DNA from: Spirogloea muscicola
Lineage: Eukaryota; Streptophyta; Zygnematophyceae; Spirogloeales; Spirogloeaceae
Reading direction: 5' to 3'
Length of the DNA: 64,000 nt
Assembly: GCA_009602725.1 (NCBI GenBank)
Contig: WELB01000134.1
Location: forward strand, 110,834-174,833
The stretch's first letter is position 1, and each line of letters opens with the position of its first letter. Positions 54,038 through 64,000 of the stretch are shown here, one piece after another. Under the pieces are notes generated by a model. The model ran no database searches. It was not told the DNA's origin and saw only the letters and a list, made by a program, of their open reading frames with translations. Position numbers and translations under genes: made by a program.

Positions 54038-54440
54038 AACTCAGTAATTACGAGTGAGGAGCCTCAGATCCGACAGACTAGCTGCCGGGAAGCGATCACC
54101 CTGACGAAAGCCAGAGCCCGCAGCGAGAGCACGGCCAGCTCGCAGATGCAGAGCGTGGGCCATGGACCGCTGCAGGGATACAGAGAGGCGCATCCGGTAT
54201 ACCTGAGCCCACGAGCCAGCGGCGTTGAAGTCGGCTGGCTCGCCGCGTCTGCGGGACACAGCCCGCCGCGCAAGCCTAGCCAACAGGTCAAGCCACTGGG
54301 ACCCAAGAGCCCCGTGCACGTCCACCGCCAAGGGGACAAACTCGTCGGCAGGTGGGGGGTCGGAGTGCTTGGCCGCCTTGCAGCGAGCGGCCTTCGAGGC
54401 AGCGTGGCCTGCCCGCGAGCATAGAGAAAGGGGGCCGGCA
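54038..54440 (-). mobile_element. Non-LTR element, 5'-truncated copy with intact C-terminal frame
   Basis: Minus strand open from 54,331 to the stop at 54,041: AVDVHGALGSQWLDLLARLA, GEPADFNAAGSWAQVYRMRL, SVSLQRSMAHALHLRAGRAL, ending LLTRNY. Upstream bases to about 54,440 continue the similarity in another frame. Confidence 0.7.
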
Positions 54441-54659
54441 AAGCCAACGGAACGGAGCGCTGGAGCCTACCACTCATGGTCGAGATTGGCCACTAGGTCT
54501 GGTAATTGGTTCCAAGAAGGACTTAGCCGACGGCCGAACCTGACCAGTCAGACCCGTTCGGACCTTGTCAATCCTTTTTGGCCATTGATTGGCGGCCGAC
54601 ACCAACTGGCCCGTCTCCCGGTCGCCCCGTTTCCCGCCTTTTCGGACCGTGCACTTCCT

Positions 54660-54760
54660 GTCTGCTTATAGTATAGCGCTTTTCCCTGGCCCCTTCGAAT
54701 TTTGTTCTTCTTTTTCTGGGTTAGCCTCTCCCAGCCACCGCCCTCTCCTGCAGTCCCTGG
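54660..54760 (+). mobile_element. Non-LTR 3' end
   Basis: tagcgcttttccctggcccc followed by a decayed hairpin ggttagcctctcccagcc (54,718). 54,440-54,660 and 54,760-54,990 show nothing recognisable. Confidence 0.45.
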
Positions 54761-54989
54761 CATCCCTTCTACATTCTTCATCTTCCCCCTCTGCTTCACC
54801 TTGCCTCCAGGCTTTCCTCCCACTCGCATGGGCGGGCCTTGGCTGCCGGTCGTTGGAGCAGACGGCGCAAGCAGCCTTCTTGGGCTGCTGGCACCAGATC
54901 GCCTCTCTGCTCCCCATGCGCTTCCCTTGCCTCCAGCCATCGGCTCTTTTCCCTCTCTCCAACCCCTACTCACGCGAATCTCCGCCCTC

Positions 54990-55995
54990 GACCAAGCTTC
55001 TGATAGAGGTGCACAATCCAGACTGGTTACGGCAGTCGAAGACGAGCGCGGCAGAAGGTTGAGGAGGCTGCCGGAGATTCAAAAGAATCCAAGGAGTCTG
55101 GCAAGTCTTTCTTCTCTAGCCACACCTGGTGCCACCGACTGGATCACCTCACACGCCGTCGCCAACACCTTCAGCATCAGCTCCGAGGCCTTTCGGACGT
55201 CGCTTCAACTAATCCTCGGCCTCCCAGTTCACTGCCTGATTGGGGTGCCAGTGTGAGTGTGGCTTCCGTGCAGAGGGTACTGAGCTCGCCACTCACATGC
55301 TGAGATGCCCCACTGGACCAGAAGTGGTGGGCATCCACAACCTCCTCCGCGATGCCCTGGCGGGCTTGATGGGCGACGCCGGCTACCGTGCAGTCGTGGA
55401 AGTCAACGACATCATCCCTATCACCACGGACGCCCAGGGACGTCAATATCGCCGCACGTTTGACATTGTGGGCGTGCAACCTGGTGGAGGACCACGGGCC
55501 TTGGTCGATGTTGTTGTTACGGAGGCGTATAAAGGTCCAGCATCGACACACATCGCTGGCCACGCAATGGGCGTTGCAGAACAAGAAAGCTGCAGCAGAA
55601 AGCTGCAGCAATACTCCGATTACCCCCAATGCGATCAGCTCCTTCCAGCGGCAGTCGACATCTTTGGCTGTTTGGGTCCTCGTCTCCACACTCTCCTTCA
55701 GAATATTGCCAGTCTAGGCTACACACGACGTGCAAATGTGTTTCCGGCTGAGATGGGCTTGCCAGCTGCCAATCTGTCGTTCTTGCGGCGACGAGTTTCG
55801 GCCTGTTTGCAGCGTGCTCAGGCTAATGCTTTGCAGCAGAAACCTGGGCGAGCTCTAGTTGGTGGCAGAAGGGCTTCGTATCTGACATCTAGTATTCAGG
55901 CATCGATTACCGACCTTTATGTTTTGACCCGTGGTTACTGAGCGGGTCAATCTGCTGTAAGTTATGTAGGTCTTTAGATCTTAGGAGAAGAGCCC
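54990..55995 (+). mobile_element. Non-LTR element, subfamily C, longest copy
   Basis: Plus strand 54,990-55,255: post-RT region (SSLATPGATDWITSHAVANT, FSISSEAFRTSLQLILGLPV). A +1 shift in a G run near 55,243 leads to a second open frame to the stop at 55,941: CQCECGFRAEGTELATHMLR (zinc-knuckle-like), HNLLRDALAGLMGDAGYR, RRTFDIVGVQPGGGPRALVD and VVVTEA (endonuclease-like D...D), PAEMGLPAANLSFLRRRVSA and the end DLYVLTRGY. The UTR starts gcgggtcaatctgctgtaag. One frameshift from open; RT palm absent. Confidence 0.75.
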
Positions 55996-56020
55996 CACGT
56001 TAAGTTAACCTCATCAGGTC

Positions 56021-56975
56021 ATGAAGAAGATAGAGGAATTTGCTGGCATGCTTGACGACGAGCAGGAGAAAGAGTCAACTAAGTCAGCTGAAGAGCAGCA
56101 GAAGCAATTTGCTTCGGCCTCCTTCCTAGGTGATACATCAGGCATACTGACGGTGGAGGAAACCCAGCCACCTTTGGTATTGATCGACACATGGAAAGGG
56201 AAAGAGAAACCTGTCGATGAAAGGATTCTAATGACAGGACAGAAGCGGTCCTTATCTGCTGTTGCTTCGTCATCTGCACTAAGACCAACTACCGTGCGAA
56301 ACTTCTTGACATCAGACGGTTCTGATGCTAAAAGTTGGGAGAGCTGGAAGTGGAGGAAAATAATCTAGCGAATTGCCAGATGCAAACAACAAGCGCGGCC
56401 AGATTGACTGGTGGCTGGGAGAGGCCAGCCCAAAACAGATGCAAAACATCTTGACATCAGACGGTATTGATGAGAGTGATGAAAAATTAACGTTCGGGAG
56501 AGCTGGAAGTGGAGGAAAAATATCGTCAATCTCTGGCGATCTTGCCAGATTGGACGAGAACTGCAGCTCTTTGGGTGTAGGAGGCATGGTCGTCGAAGGT
56601 GTTTGAGGCTTTATTATAAGATCCAGGGACAAATGCAGGCCCAGAGCAGGATCAACGCTTCTATGAAGGTGTCGTTCCCTTTGACATTCCCACAAAGAGT
56701 CGATGGTTTTGGAGTCAATTGCATGTAGTTGGTCATGGTGCAGACGACAAAGCAACAGCCGATAAGGATCCCTTCTGTCCTTTGGTTACAATCATTTTAT
56801 TGACAGGTACTTCCTCTTTCCCTTTCCATGTGTCGATCAATACCAACGGTGGCTGGGTTTCCTCCACCGTCAGTAGGCTTGATGTATTGTTTGAGAAGGT
56901 GGCCGAAGCAAATTGATACTGCCGCTCTTCAGCTGATTCAGTTGACTCTTTCTCCTGTTTGTCGTCAAGCCTTCC
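56021..56975. mobile_element. Inverted pair of relics of the methyltransferase retrotransposon
   Basis: Plus strand 56,060-56,200 reads SAEEQQKQFASASFLGDTSG, ILTVEETQPPLVLIDT, matching the protease start of the element at 14.9-20.4 kb, then jumps to WKGKE: the rest of the protease is deleted. Minus strand 56,965-56,800 holds the same segment with the same IDT/WKGKE junction. Between them the plus strand continues with the pre-methyltransferase linker (SLAILPDWTRTAAL, AWSSKVFEALL, DPGTNAGPEQDQRFYEGVVP) and stops just before methyltransferase motif I. Stops and frameshifts throughout. Confidence 0.75.
56387..56435 (-). mobile_element. 49-bp hairpin insertion with 10-bp target-site duplication
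   Basis: The insert contains the subfamily A terminus (gcgcggccagattgactggt) and the hairpin ggctgggagaggccagcc. It is flanked on both sides by cagatgcaaa (56,377-56,386 and 56,436-56,445). It splits a retrotransposon relic whose adjoining segment is itself duplicated on both sides (gggagagctggaagtggagg at about 56,336 and 56,491). An exact duplication shows that this tiny piece entered as an insertion. Confidence 0.75.
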
Positions 56976-57269
56976 CTACCAACGATGCGAGACTGTTAAT
57001 CAGCGAGATCAGTGACAATCGCGGGCGTTGGCCTATCATCCGCCTGCCTTTCTTGTCAGCCTTGGCCAACGCGACCAACTTTCCATCTGGTTCATTCATC
57101 ACGTAGTCTGTGCACGTCAGCATTTGTCCCCTCTAGATATTTGACGCCATGCAGCAATCATGATGCCCTCGCACATGACACAATTTGTCCCACCCTTCAG
57201 CTGGAGCTTTGTTGTACTCAGCCCCACCATCATGGCAGCGAAGTGTGTGACGTGCTTCCTCAGGGCCTG

Positions 57270-57560
57270 CACACCCCCCTGGCTGGCTTTCCAGCTGCAT
57301 ATTTGTCGTTCTTGCGACGTCGAGTTTCGGCCTGTTTGCAGCGAGCTCAGGCTAATGCCTTGCATCAGAAAGCTGGGCGAGCTCTAGTTGGTGACAGAAG
57401 GGCTTCGTACCTGACATCTAGTATTCATGCATCGGTTAGCGACCTTTATGTTTTGACCCGTGGATATTGAGCGGGTCAACCTGCTGTAGGTTATGTAGAT
57501 ATTTAGATGTGCTTGCTTGCCTTTGTACTTGGCCATTGGCCTATGTTTGTTTCAAGTACA
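57270..57560 (+). mobile_element. Non-LTR element, subfamily C, 5'-truncated copy
   Basis: Plus strand: SFLRRRVSACLQRAQANALH-like code, ending SDLYVLTRGY at 57,470; the upstream part is in another frame (a shift near 57,300). UTR with ttggccattggcc and gtttcaagtacacc. Confidence 0.65.
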
Positions 57561-57790
57561 CCAAATTTCCCCCTGGCCCTGGCCCCGGTCTGCCCGGCCC
57601 TCAAAAGGCGGCCTCTTCATCACTTTACTAATGTCATCTTAGGTACCTTAGATTAGGTCTCCATGTTATGTAGCATTGTTTAGTCTGCACTCGACTCTGC
57701 CTGAACAATGTATTGGCTTGAATTGGCCTCCCTTTCAATTCATGCGCCCCGCGCGCCTTCTCTCACTTATTCATATTGGTCACATCAAAG
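57560..57790 (+). mobile_element. Subfamily E terminus and spacer
   Basis: ctgaacaatgtattggcttg, aattggcctccctttcaatt and catgcgccccgcgcgccttc (57,702-57,765) match the reverse complement of 53,285-53,370 closely, including sequence outside the core. Confidence 0.55.
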
Positions 57791-58990
57791 CTTGAGACAG
57801 CGCAGCTGCAGGTCCTTCCCCATGAGCTCCTCAACATCGCCGCACTTTCGCCCGAAGTGGACCACATGCAGCTTGCCCCTGTTACAATTCCGCACGCTTG
57901 CTTCATGCACTCCCTCCTACCTTGACATCTGGACGCCCTACGCTGGCAGGAGAGCAGGGCTGATGGCGCATCTGGCAGCAGAGGTTAAGCACTCCGAGGG
58001 CCCAGCAACGGAAGGCCTTCAGTAAGCCAGCCACCAATCGGCCCGTACTGGCCGCCATGTAAGGGTGTGTGCTTCTTCTTAGGGTAGGTGCTCCTATTGC
58101 GCATCAGTCTTAGATGCACCCAGCCTTCATGGCTACTAGGCTCAGGTGGCTTCTGTCAAGCAACTCCTCCAGCTCAGAAGGCATCCCTTGAGCAGGACGG
58201 TGGCTGGTGTGGCTGCACAGGCAACCTGCCCTTTCGAAGGGCGTTGAGCACAGCCGCCGCACCCTCTCCCGCTTGTCCATCTTTGCAAGCTCTGGATAGT
58301 GGTCTCCAATGTCCAGCTGATATACATTGCCACCAACAAGCACAACTTCTTTTGGCAGTGGCCAAAGAGGCCAGCAAGCTTGCTTGGAACTTCTGGCCCC
58401 CAAGTACATCTTTAAGGCCGAGCGCGCCTCCTCGTGATGTCTGCTCCAGGTCCACAGCGGCTGCAGCACTTCCGCTACACCGTGAGCAGCAAGTATGAAG
58501 TGTTTTGAAACACTTTTGATGGCCCACCAAGATAGACTCAGCCTGCTCTGCAAGGCTGAGGGGCACCTTCTTGGGGCGCTTGATCAGCCACCACATGCAT
58601 TCTGTGGATCAAAGTCCACAAGCTTTTCAAGACCTGGAGTCAACGAATGCAATGTCGCATCTACACCGATTAAGAGCTTCCTGTCGAGTTTTCGCCAGTA
58701 CGACAATCTCTCCAGGAGCAAATATCATCGTCAAGCACGTCCAGGATGCGCTCTGCAAACGCTTGTGGCCAAGCTAGAATTCGTGGGCAGCCAATGTAGT
58801 CTTGGCTCCAATGCTGGACGAATTCTTGCGCTTTTGCGTGGATGGTTAAGCTTCGAATCAGATCATCAAGACCAGTGCTGGCGGCCGTCTGTCACCTGGG
58901 CCTTGCGGCGCATTGGCAAGGACGCGCAGAAGCGTCACTGCTATGGGCGGGCGGTGAAGCTTATTCAGGATAGCATCGTGGGGGCGTAGG
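57790..58990 (-). other. Unidentified coding-like segment
   Basis: Minus-strand frames show protein-like stretches separated by frameshifts: QEFVQHWSQDYIGCPRILAW with PQAFAERILDVLDDDI (about 58,840-58,705), LEKLVDFDPQNACGG, and VVLVGGNVYQLDIGDHYPEL with AKMDKRERVRRLCSTPFERA (about 58,350-58,230). The pattern suggests a dead transposon or host gene, but I cannot name the family. Confidence 0.25.
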
Positions 58991-59269
58991 CGTCGCCATC
59001 GTCACCCAGCTCTATGTCGAGGTCGAGGACGTCCTTGACGACCATCTGGGCAGTCGCGGATGCCAAAGCGGGCAGCCTTGCCGGGCGCCGCAGTAGTAGT
59101 CAACGCGCTGGAGGAGAAAGTGCTCTCCCATAGAAGGCAGCAGGCGAGAATTGGCGTGGCCGCAGGCCGGAGCGACTCGACAGTACGCGGGCAGGAGCAG
59201 TGGGGGCCGCCATGGCAGATCGTGGGGGAGGAGCTCGGGGCTCGGCAGAGTGGCGTGACGAGACTAGCG

Positions 59270-59710
59270 TGTATTGACCCGCTCAGTAACCCGGGTCAGC
59301 ACATAGAGGTCGCTAGGCGATGCCCGAATACGGATGGCGAATGCCAAGCCCGTCTGCCACCAACTAGCTCGCCCAGCTTTTCTTGTGCAAAGGAAAAGCG
59401 CGGCCAGATTGACTGGTGGCTGGGAGAGGCAAGCCCAAAGGAATGGACAAGGTCTGAAGGAGCCGGAGTGCTAAGTACTAAGACAGCAGCAAAGGGGACT
59501 CTCAGTAACCTTTAGTCAGTAGATGCAAGTCGGAATAGCTAGCAGGCGGATAGACGTCGCCCTGACGGAAACCGCAAAGCATGAGCCTGAGCATGCTGCA
59601 AACAGGCCGACAGACGACTGCGCAAGAACGACAGTATGCAGCTAGCAAGCCCATCTCGGCCGGAAGCACAATCTTTGACGGGCCGATCTTGGCCTCTCAA
59701 GCCCTTTCTT
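59270..59710 (-). mobile_element. Nested LINE remnants (A hairpin inside a C/D tail)
   Basis: 59,276-59,395 (-) is a C/D-type tail start (gacccgctcagtaacccggg, agctcgcccagcttttcttg). It is broken at 59,396 by a subfamily A 3' end (hairpin ggctgggagaggcaagccca) that runs to about 59,560; C-type code resumes at 59,580-59,700 (gcatgctgcaaacaggccga). Order suggests the A element jumped into the older copy. Confidence 0.5.
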
Positions 59711-61780
59711 TCTCTCAAGCCCTCCATCACTCAATATATACACCATTGTTTGTTTGACGGGGGATGCGATCCGGCGGGCAGACGTGGCCCGCGCCGGCGG
59801 GGCCGCGGGGGCGGGCGCGATCGCGATACAGCCACTGCTACACTGCAGAAGATTCGATCCTGTGACTTGCAATAGAGGCATGCAGAGGAAGCGCATCACT
59901 GTACTTCAGCTTGTTTTCCCCCTGCATATCACACACCCCAGCGCGCCTTGGTCGTTGACACAATGGCAGCACCAACACGTACACTTGCGGCCACTGTAAA
60001 GTCAGCCAAAAGTTGCAGCCACCATCATGCGGAGATTCAAGCGTGTGTAGCACCTAAGGTGTGGGGCCGATGTTTCAGGTCATTATTGAGGCCCAAAGAG
60101 CTCAAGGGCGTGGGGTGTCAGCCCCCAGGAGAGTGGCCCCTCCGACAGGGCAATGACAGCCAGGCGAAAATGCTCTCACTTTATAGCCAAGTTGGCCTCC
60201 ACTCCTATCGCATACGTTACACATTAGGGCTGTCAAATTCTCTTTTTGCCATGATGCGATGCTGGTACACATGCTCGTGGTCAACCCATAGCTACATGTT
60301 CAGCATACCCTCACATGCAGGAACCTTGCAGCTTTGTGCCTGACGATCAGCATCTTCCATGCGATATAAAGTCACTTCACATGCGTAGAAAGCATATTTG
60401 AGCTCGAAGTCAAGCTGGTCGCTTATCTACTCCACGACCTGCTGCACAAGCATCAGCTGCTCCAAGAGTCAAACAACCTTGTACTAGTGCGTTGCGGGAC
60501 ATCAAATCTTTCGACTACTCCCCCACAGGCTGCGATGATGATAAGCAGCAAAAAGACAACCCAGATGTAATCTGGACGGCCATACTTGCACGCGCCACAT
60601 ACACCAAGCAGGCATCATCTCCTCGGCAAGTAAAGGGCAGCTGGCTGTTACGCGGGTATAAGAGGACCCCATGGCAGGTCAGTCACCTTACAAAGCCAGA
60701 ACACGGGGCACTGTTCAAGTTGGTCGAGCACCTCCACTCTTCGCTTGCTGTAGTACCGCCCAGTGCATGTCCAGTGCCCCTGTAAAGAAGAGGTCTGCAA
60801 TAGGCTTGTCCATGTACATCTTCCGATCTGCAGCTTTGGCCCCTTCAAACTTTGCTCATTCGATTTTGGGCTGGACTCTCACAGCCACTGCCCTCTTCTG
60901 TATGCGTCATTTCTTCTGCGTCATTTCTTCTGCTTGTAGCACTCCAATAGCGAGTACTTGTAACGAACTGGGTGCTGAGCCTCGTGCTGTTGCAGTGCGT
61001 CGTCCAATGTGGGTTAGAGCATGGGCCTCTCTGAGTCTGCCATGCACCTATTTTGCTGGGCAATTCCTGATTACACAGCTACAAAGCCCTCAACAACGAA
61101 TTCATAATGTTGCCTATATGTCACAATTCAGCTGTTGACTACGGATAGGTAATTAGCTGTTGCTGACGTTGTCACTGCTGAGCCTAGTCGGCAACCCACT
61201 GCAACTACCTCTGCTGGGACTGCCACACTCAATGAATTTACTCTCCTACCTCACCCCACTTTCTGTCCCCTCCCTCTTCTTGTCTCACCCAATCCCTCAT
61301 GCAATTATGCACGCAAATGTCCCTTGTCCCCCCTTGTGACTACATCTATAAAACATCCCCCATTCTTCATGCCTTACTGAGTAATTTGCAACTTGGAGCT
61401 ATTTGGATAAGCTGGATTACTGCATTGTCTTCTGTGAGGATGTTAGCCTTTGCGAGGACCAGGAGAGAACGAGGCATGATCATCTAAAACAGGCAATCTC
61501 TAGTTGTCCCCATTCGTGTGCTACTAATACCCTGAATGTCATGATTTGTAGTGTGCGATCCAGTCCCTCCCCATTGCTTCTCCAGCCTTCCATCTGTCAA
61601 CGGGTCTGTCTCACCCTTTTGTGGTTCTGTGCATGCACTTGGCACTTCGTATTGGCTGGCCGCTTCTGGGCCCTGACCCTCACAGCCTTGATAAATAGGC
61701 GGTCAATCGATAAGCAAAGCTTGACCACTTTTGACGTAATTTCTTGCAAGGGTACTCTTTGAGCCTCGGTTGACAAGCAG
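59710..61780. other. Unassigned, with two LINE-type hairpin ends
   Basis: Hairpin ends (+) at about 60,872 (gggctggactctcacagcca) and, weakly, 61,655. No host gene recognised; short frames lack motifs. Confidence 0.35.
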
Positions 61781-62177
61781 AAGGCACTGATGGTCAGACA
61801 TATGCTTGTACCCCAGCCCTTCATGCTCCACCCAATACTGCAAGGTTCACAAACACTCAGCCAGTTTACTGCCAAAAAATCTATTGTTTCCTCTGCTTTA
61901 AGGACATACCGAACGTGTTGCACGCGACTGAGAGCGTCCGGACATCGGTCGATCTGCCAGCAGCACAGCCTGCAAGGTGTAGCATCTAGACGAGTTCGCG
62001 GATGTACTGTACACTGGTCCAACTAAAATGTGCATCCACAATGTCCAAGCCTGCGAAAGCTTGTGATATTGGGGAAGAAGCTATGGACTACATGGACGAC
62101 ACTGCTCGGCTCTAGCCTGTACAGATTGGTGCCTTCTGTACTTCTCGAGGAGATTCTCTCTTAGACCAACATCTGCA
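61780..62177. other. 3' flank of USP gene 2, no gene recognised
   Basis: Minus-strand sequence after the USP stop, probably its 3' UTR and intergenic DNA. Nothing else seen. Confidence 0.35.
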
Positions 62178-63977
62178 TCATGTCCATGGCACGCGGGGGC
62201 GGACGTGCAGCTCAACAAAGAAGTTGTCGTCCAGGCTTTTGCGGTGGTGGCGACGCTCTGGGCTGGTCGTTGTTGCAAGCCCTGCAAGGCCGGCACCAGC
62301 CGGCGCTGGGCACTGCGCCTCCCACAGCTCGCAACGTGGCCCAAAGTCCTCCTCGGAGCTGTCATAGTCAAGACAGCTGAGCGTGTCCCAGCCGCCAGAA
62401 TGGTCCAAGGAGGCTTCGGTGCTGCCGTTGCTTCGGCCGAAGCGTGCATGACCATCACCACCACCGCCACGCCGCCGCCAAACGGGTCGCGCCTTCTTGC
62501 AGTCGTACAATGTGATGAAGTCCTCATCGTCTGATTCCTCATCGCTCTCCTCATCAGTAAATGGCTTAGGCACAACCTCACATCCTCCGAACCTCGTCTC
62601 CCAGGCCTGCGACGGTGGTGCGTGAGAAGGAGAAGCTCTGGCGCAGTCGTCCCGCGGCACGACCCTGCGCTGCAGCCCTGAATGTTGTGCTGCAACAATC
62701 GCCGTGAAGTTGGGCCGAAAACGCGCCTCCTGACTGAAGACTGTGCAGCATACAAGAGGGGTATGATATACTTGTCAGTCAAGTCCCCACCATCACGATC
62801 AGCTTGCTTCAGCAGGGACCCCAGGTGGAGTAAGATTCTCTAACCAGCTGCATCGCGTAAACAAGCACGCATGGGAGACGAAGCGAATGACAAGCACTCC
62901 ACAGAAGAGACATCACGGGATGCAAAAACTGAAAGACAGGGTCAATTGTGAAGTACATGTGCTACTTTGCAAATGTTGGAGCTGACCACCTTTCGGCTTG
63001 GGTTTGCTAACAGTGTCCTCGGTGTCAAAGGTCCTCGCGCCCATGAGCTGGTGGACAGAGGGCACGCCAGCATCCATGTGTACCAGCTGGCCACATCTCA
63101 CGATGTACACTGACACGTGCGGCTTCCTGTGCTTCAGCACAAGTGCGATTGTGGCTCCCAGTCCCCTGCAATCGGAAGGACGGTAATGTGAGATATATGT
63201 AGGAGTTGACAGCATTGCCAGGGGGATAGGAAAGCTTGGATGAGATGGCCGCTCGCTCACCATGTCGCCGGGACGTTCGGCAGGAAGAGGCTCTGCAGCG
63301 GCCGCCGCAACCGCTCGAGCACCCCCGCGCGGCTTCGGCTCATCACGATGGCCACCACACCCGAGGCGCGTGCCTCCTCCAAGATGGCGCTCCCCCGGCT
63401 CCGGCACACCTTGATCTTTGCGCGCGTCTCCACCTGCTCACGACCGATGGCCTTGTAAGTGTCCGAGTAAGGTTCTCGCTCAGTAGCCAGATCCAAGCTT
63501 GCACCTAGCTTGTGCTACCTACAGGTAGCACAAGCCTGCTTCCTTCTCCAATGGCTCACCTCAAGGGTCTTGCACAGCGCCTGGTATTGTCGCATGGCGG
63601 GCTCCGCCTTGGTCTGCATGTACTCGGCCAACACCGTCGTGCTCGGTATACCGAGGTTCCTCACTGGAGCATGGAGGAATGACCAGGTCAGCTGCAGGGC
63701 AGCTCGAACGAGGGGCCATAGCTGGGGCCAAGCATGGCCTTGGGGGGACCGATCGAGCGAGGGCCGCCGGACGAGGGGCAGGCCATGGGACAGTCGCTAG
63801 CTCACCGTTCTCGGGGAGGCAGCTGAGGGCGTGGAGGAGGAGGAGCCCGTGGGCGGGCTTCACGACCTTCTCCACGGCCCACTTGATGGCCCGCACGCTC
63901 GCCTCGGAGTCCTCCGTCACGACCACCAGCACGGTGTGGCCGCGCGGCGGGCGGCCCAGCTCGGCCGCCGGCGCCAT
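62178..63977 (-). CDS. Universal stress protein (USP) domain protein 2 (5 exons, 401 aa)
   Basis: Exons on the minus strand: 63977-63806, 63663-63560, 63451-63261, 63165-62990, 62740-62178; GT/AG borders, phases 1,0,2,1, no stop. USP domain: HTVLVVVTEDSEASVRAIKW, AVEKVVKPAHGLLLLHAL; STTVLAEYMQTKAEPAMRQY; ILEEARASGVVAIVMSRS; last strand KPHVSVYIVRCGQLVHMDAG. The C-terminal 190 residues contain a strongly acidic block (TDEESDEESDDEDFITLYDC), a Gly/Arg patch and a second acidic motif (DYDSSEEDF). No kinase follows. The start is the first in-frame ATG, 23 nt from the window edge; an earlier start beyond the edge is possible. The last exon could use two other nearby acceptors, but only the one before 62,740 keeps the long acidic frame. 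Confidence 0.78.
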
Positions 63978-64000
63978 GCCCGCGCCGGCGCGGTGCTGGC

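Overview
The window reads as nuclear DNA of a green-lineage eukaryote, most likely a streptophyte (charophyte) alga. Three things point there. A plant-type mitochondrial 2-oxoglutarate dehydrogenase E1 gene is split into 18 short exons. LRR receptor-like kinases are present whose ectodomains are built from 72-nt, one-repeat exons. A Ty3/gypsy retrotransposon carries a C5-cytosine DNA methyltransferase, a combination previously reported from charophytes and dinoflagellates (de Mendoza and colleagues 2018, recalled from memory). The genus cannot be fixed from the sequence; a Klebsormidium-like alga is only a guess.

Layout. 1-3.75 kb (+): 3' part of an LRR receptor kinase. 3.75-9.9 kb: repeats and a gag-like relic. 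9.99-13.6 kb: a broken LRR kinase locus with the ectodomain and tandemly duplicated LRR exons on the minus strand, and a decayed kinase on the plus strand. 14.9-20.4 kb (-): the methyltransferase-bearing retrotransposon, running into an assembly gap (20,387-20,891). 21.16-22.16 kb: a foldback element. 22.2-41.2 kb: a graveyard of 5'-truncated non-LTR elements with conserved 3' hairpins, plus a pogo/Tigger relic, LRR exon relics and a WW-domain relic. 41.6-48.5 kb (+): the intact OGDH E1 gene. 49.66-51.97 kb (-): a universal stress protein (USP) gene. 52.3-52.7 kb: a CT microsatellite and second gap. 53-61 kb: more non-LTR fragments and an inverted pair of relics of the methyltransferase retrotransposon. 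62.18-63.98 kb (-): a second USP gene with the same exon number and phases as the first.

Only OGDH and the two USP genes look fully intact. OGDH is core TCA-cycle metabolism; the USP genes are probable nucleotide-binding stress or signalling proteins and are paralogues. The rest is mobile DNA, and its most distinctive member is the retrotransposon whose single polyprotein frame runs gag, zinc knuckles, protease, DNA methyltransferase, reverse transcriptase, RNase H. The non-LTR elements share a C-terminal restriction-like endonuclease-type region and fall into subfamilies told apart by their 3' UTR. At least two dozen copies of a short GGCTGG/CCAGCC hairpin lie scattered, nested and in both orientations; one 49-bp copy is flanked by a perfect 10-bp target-site duplication. 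All exon models were made by eye from splice sites, phase continuity and protein similarity.
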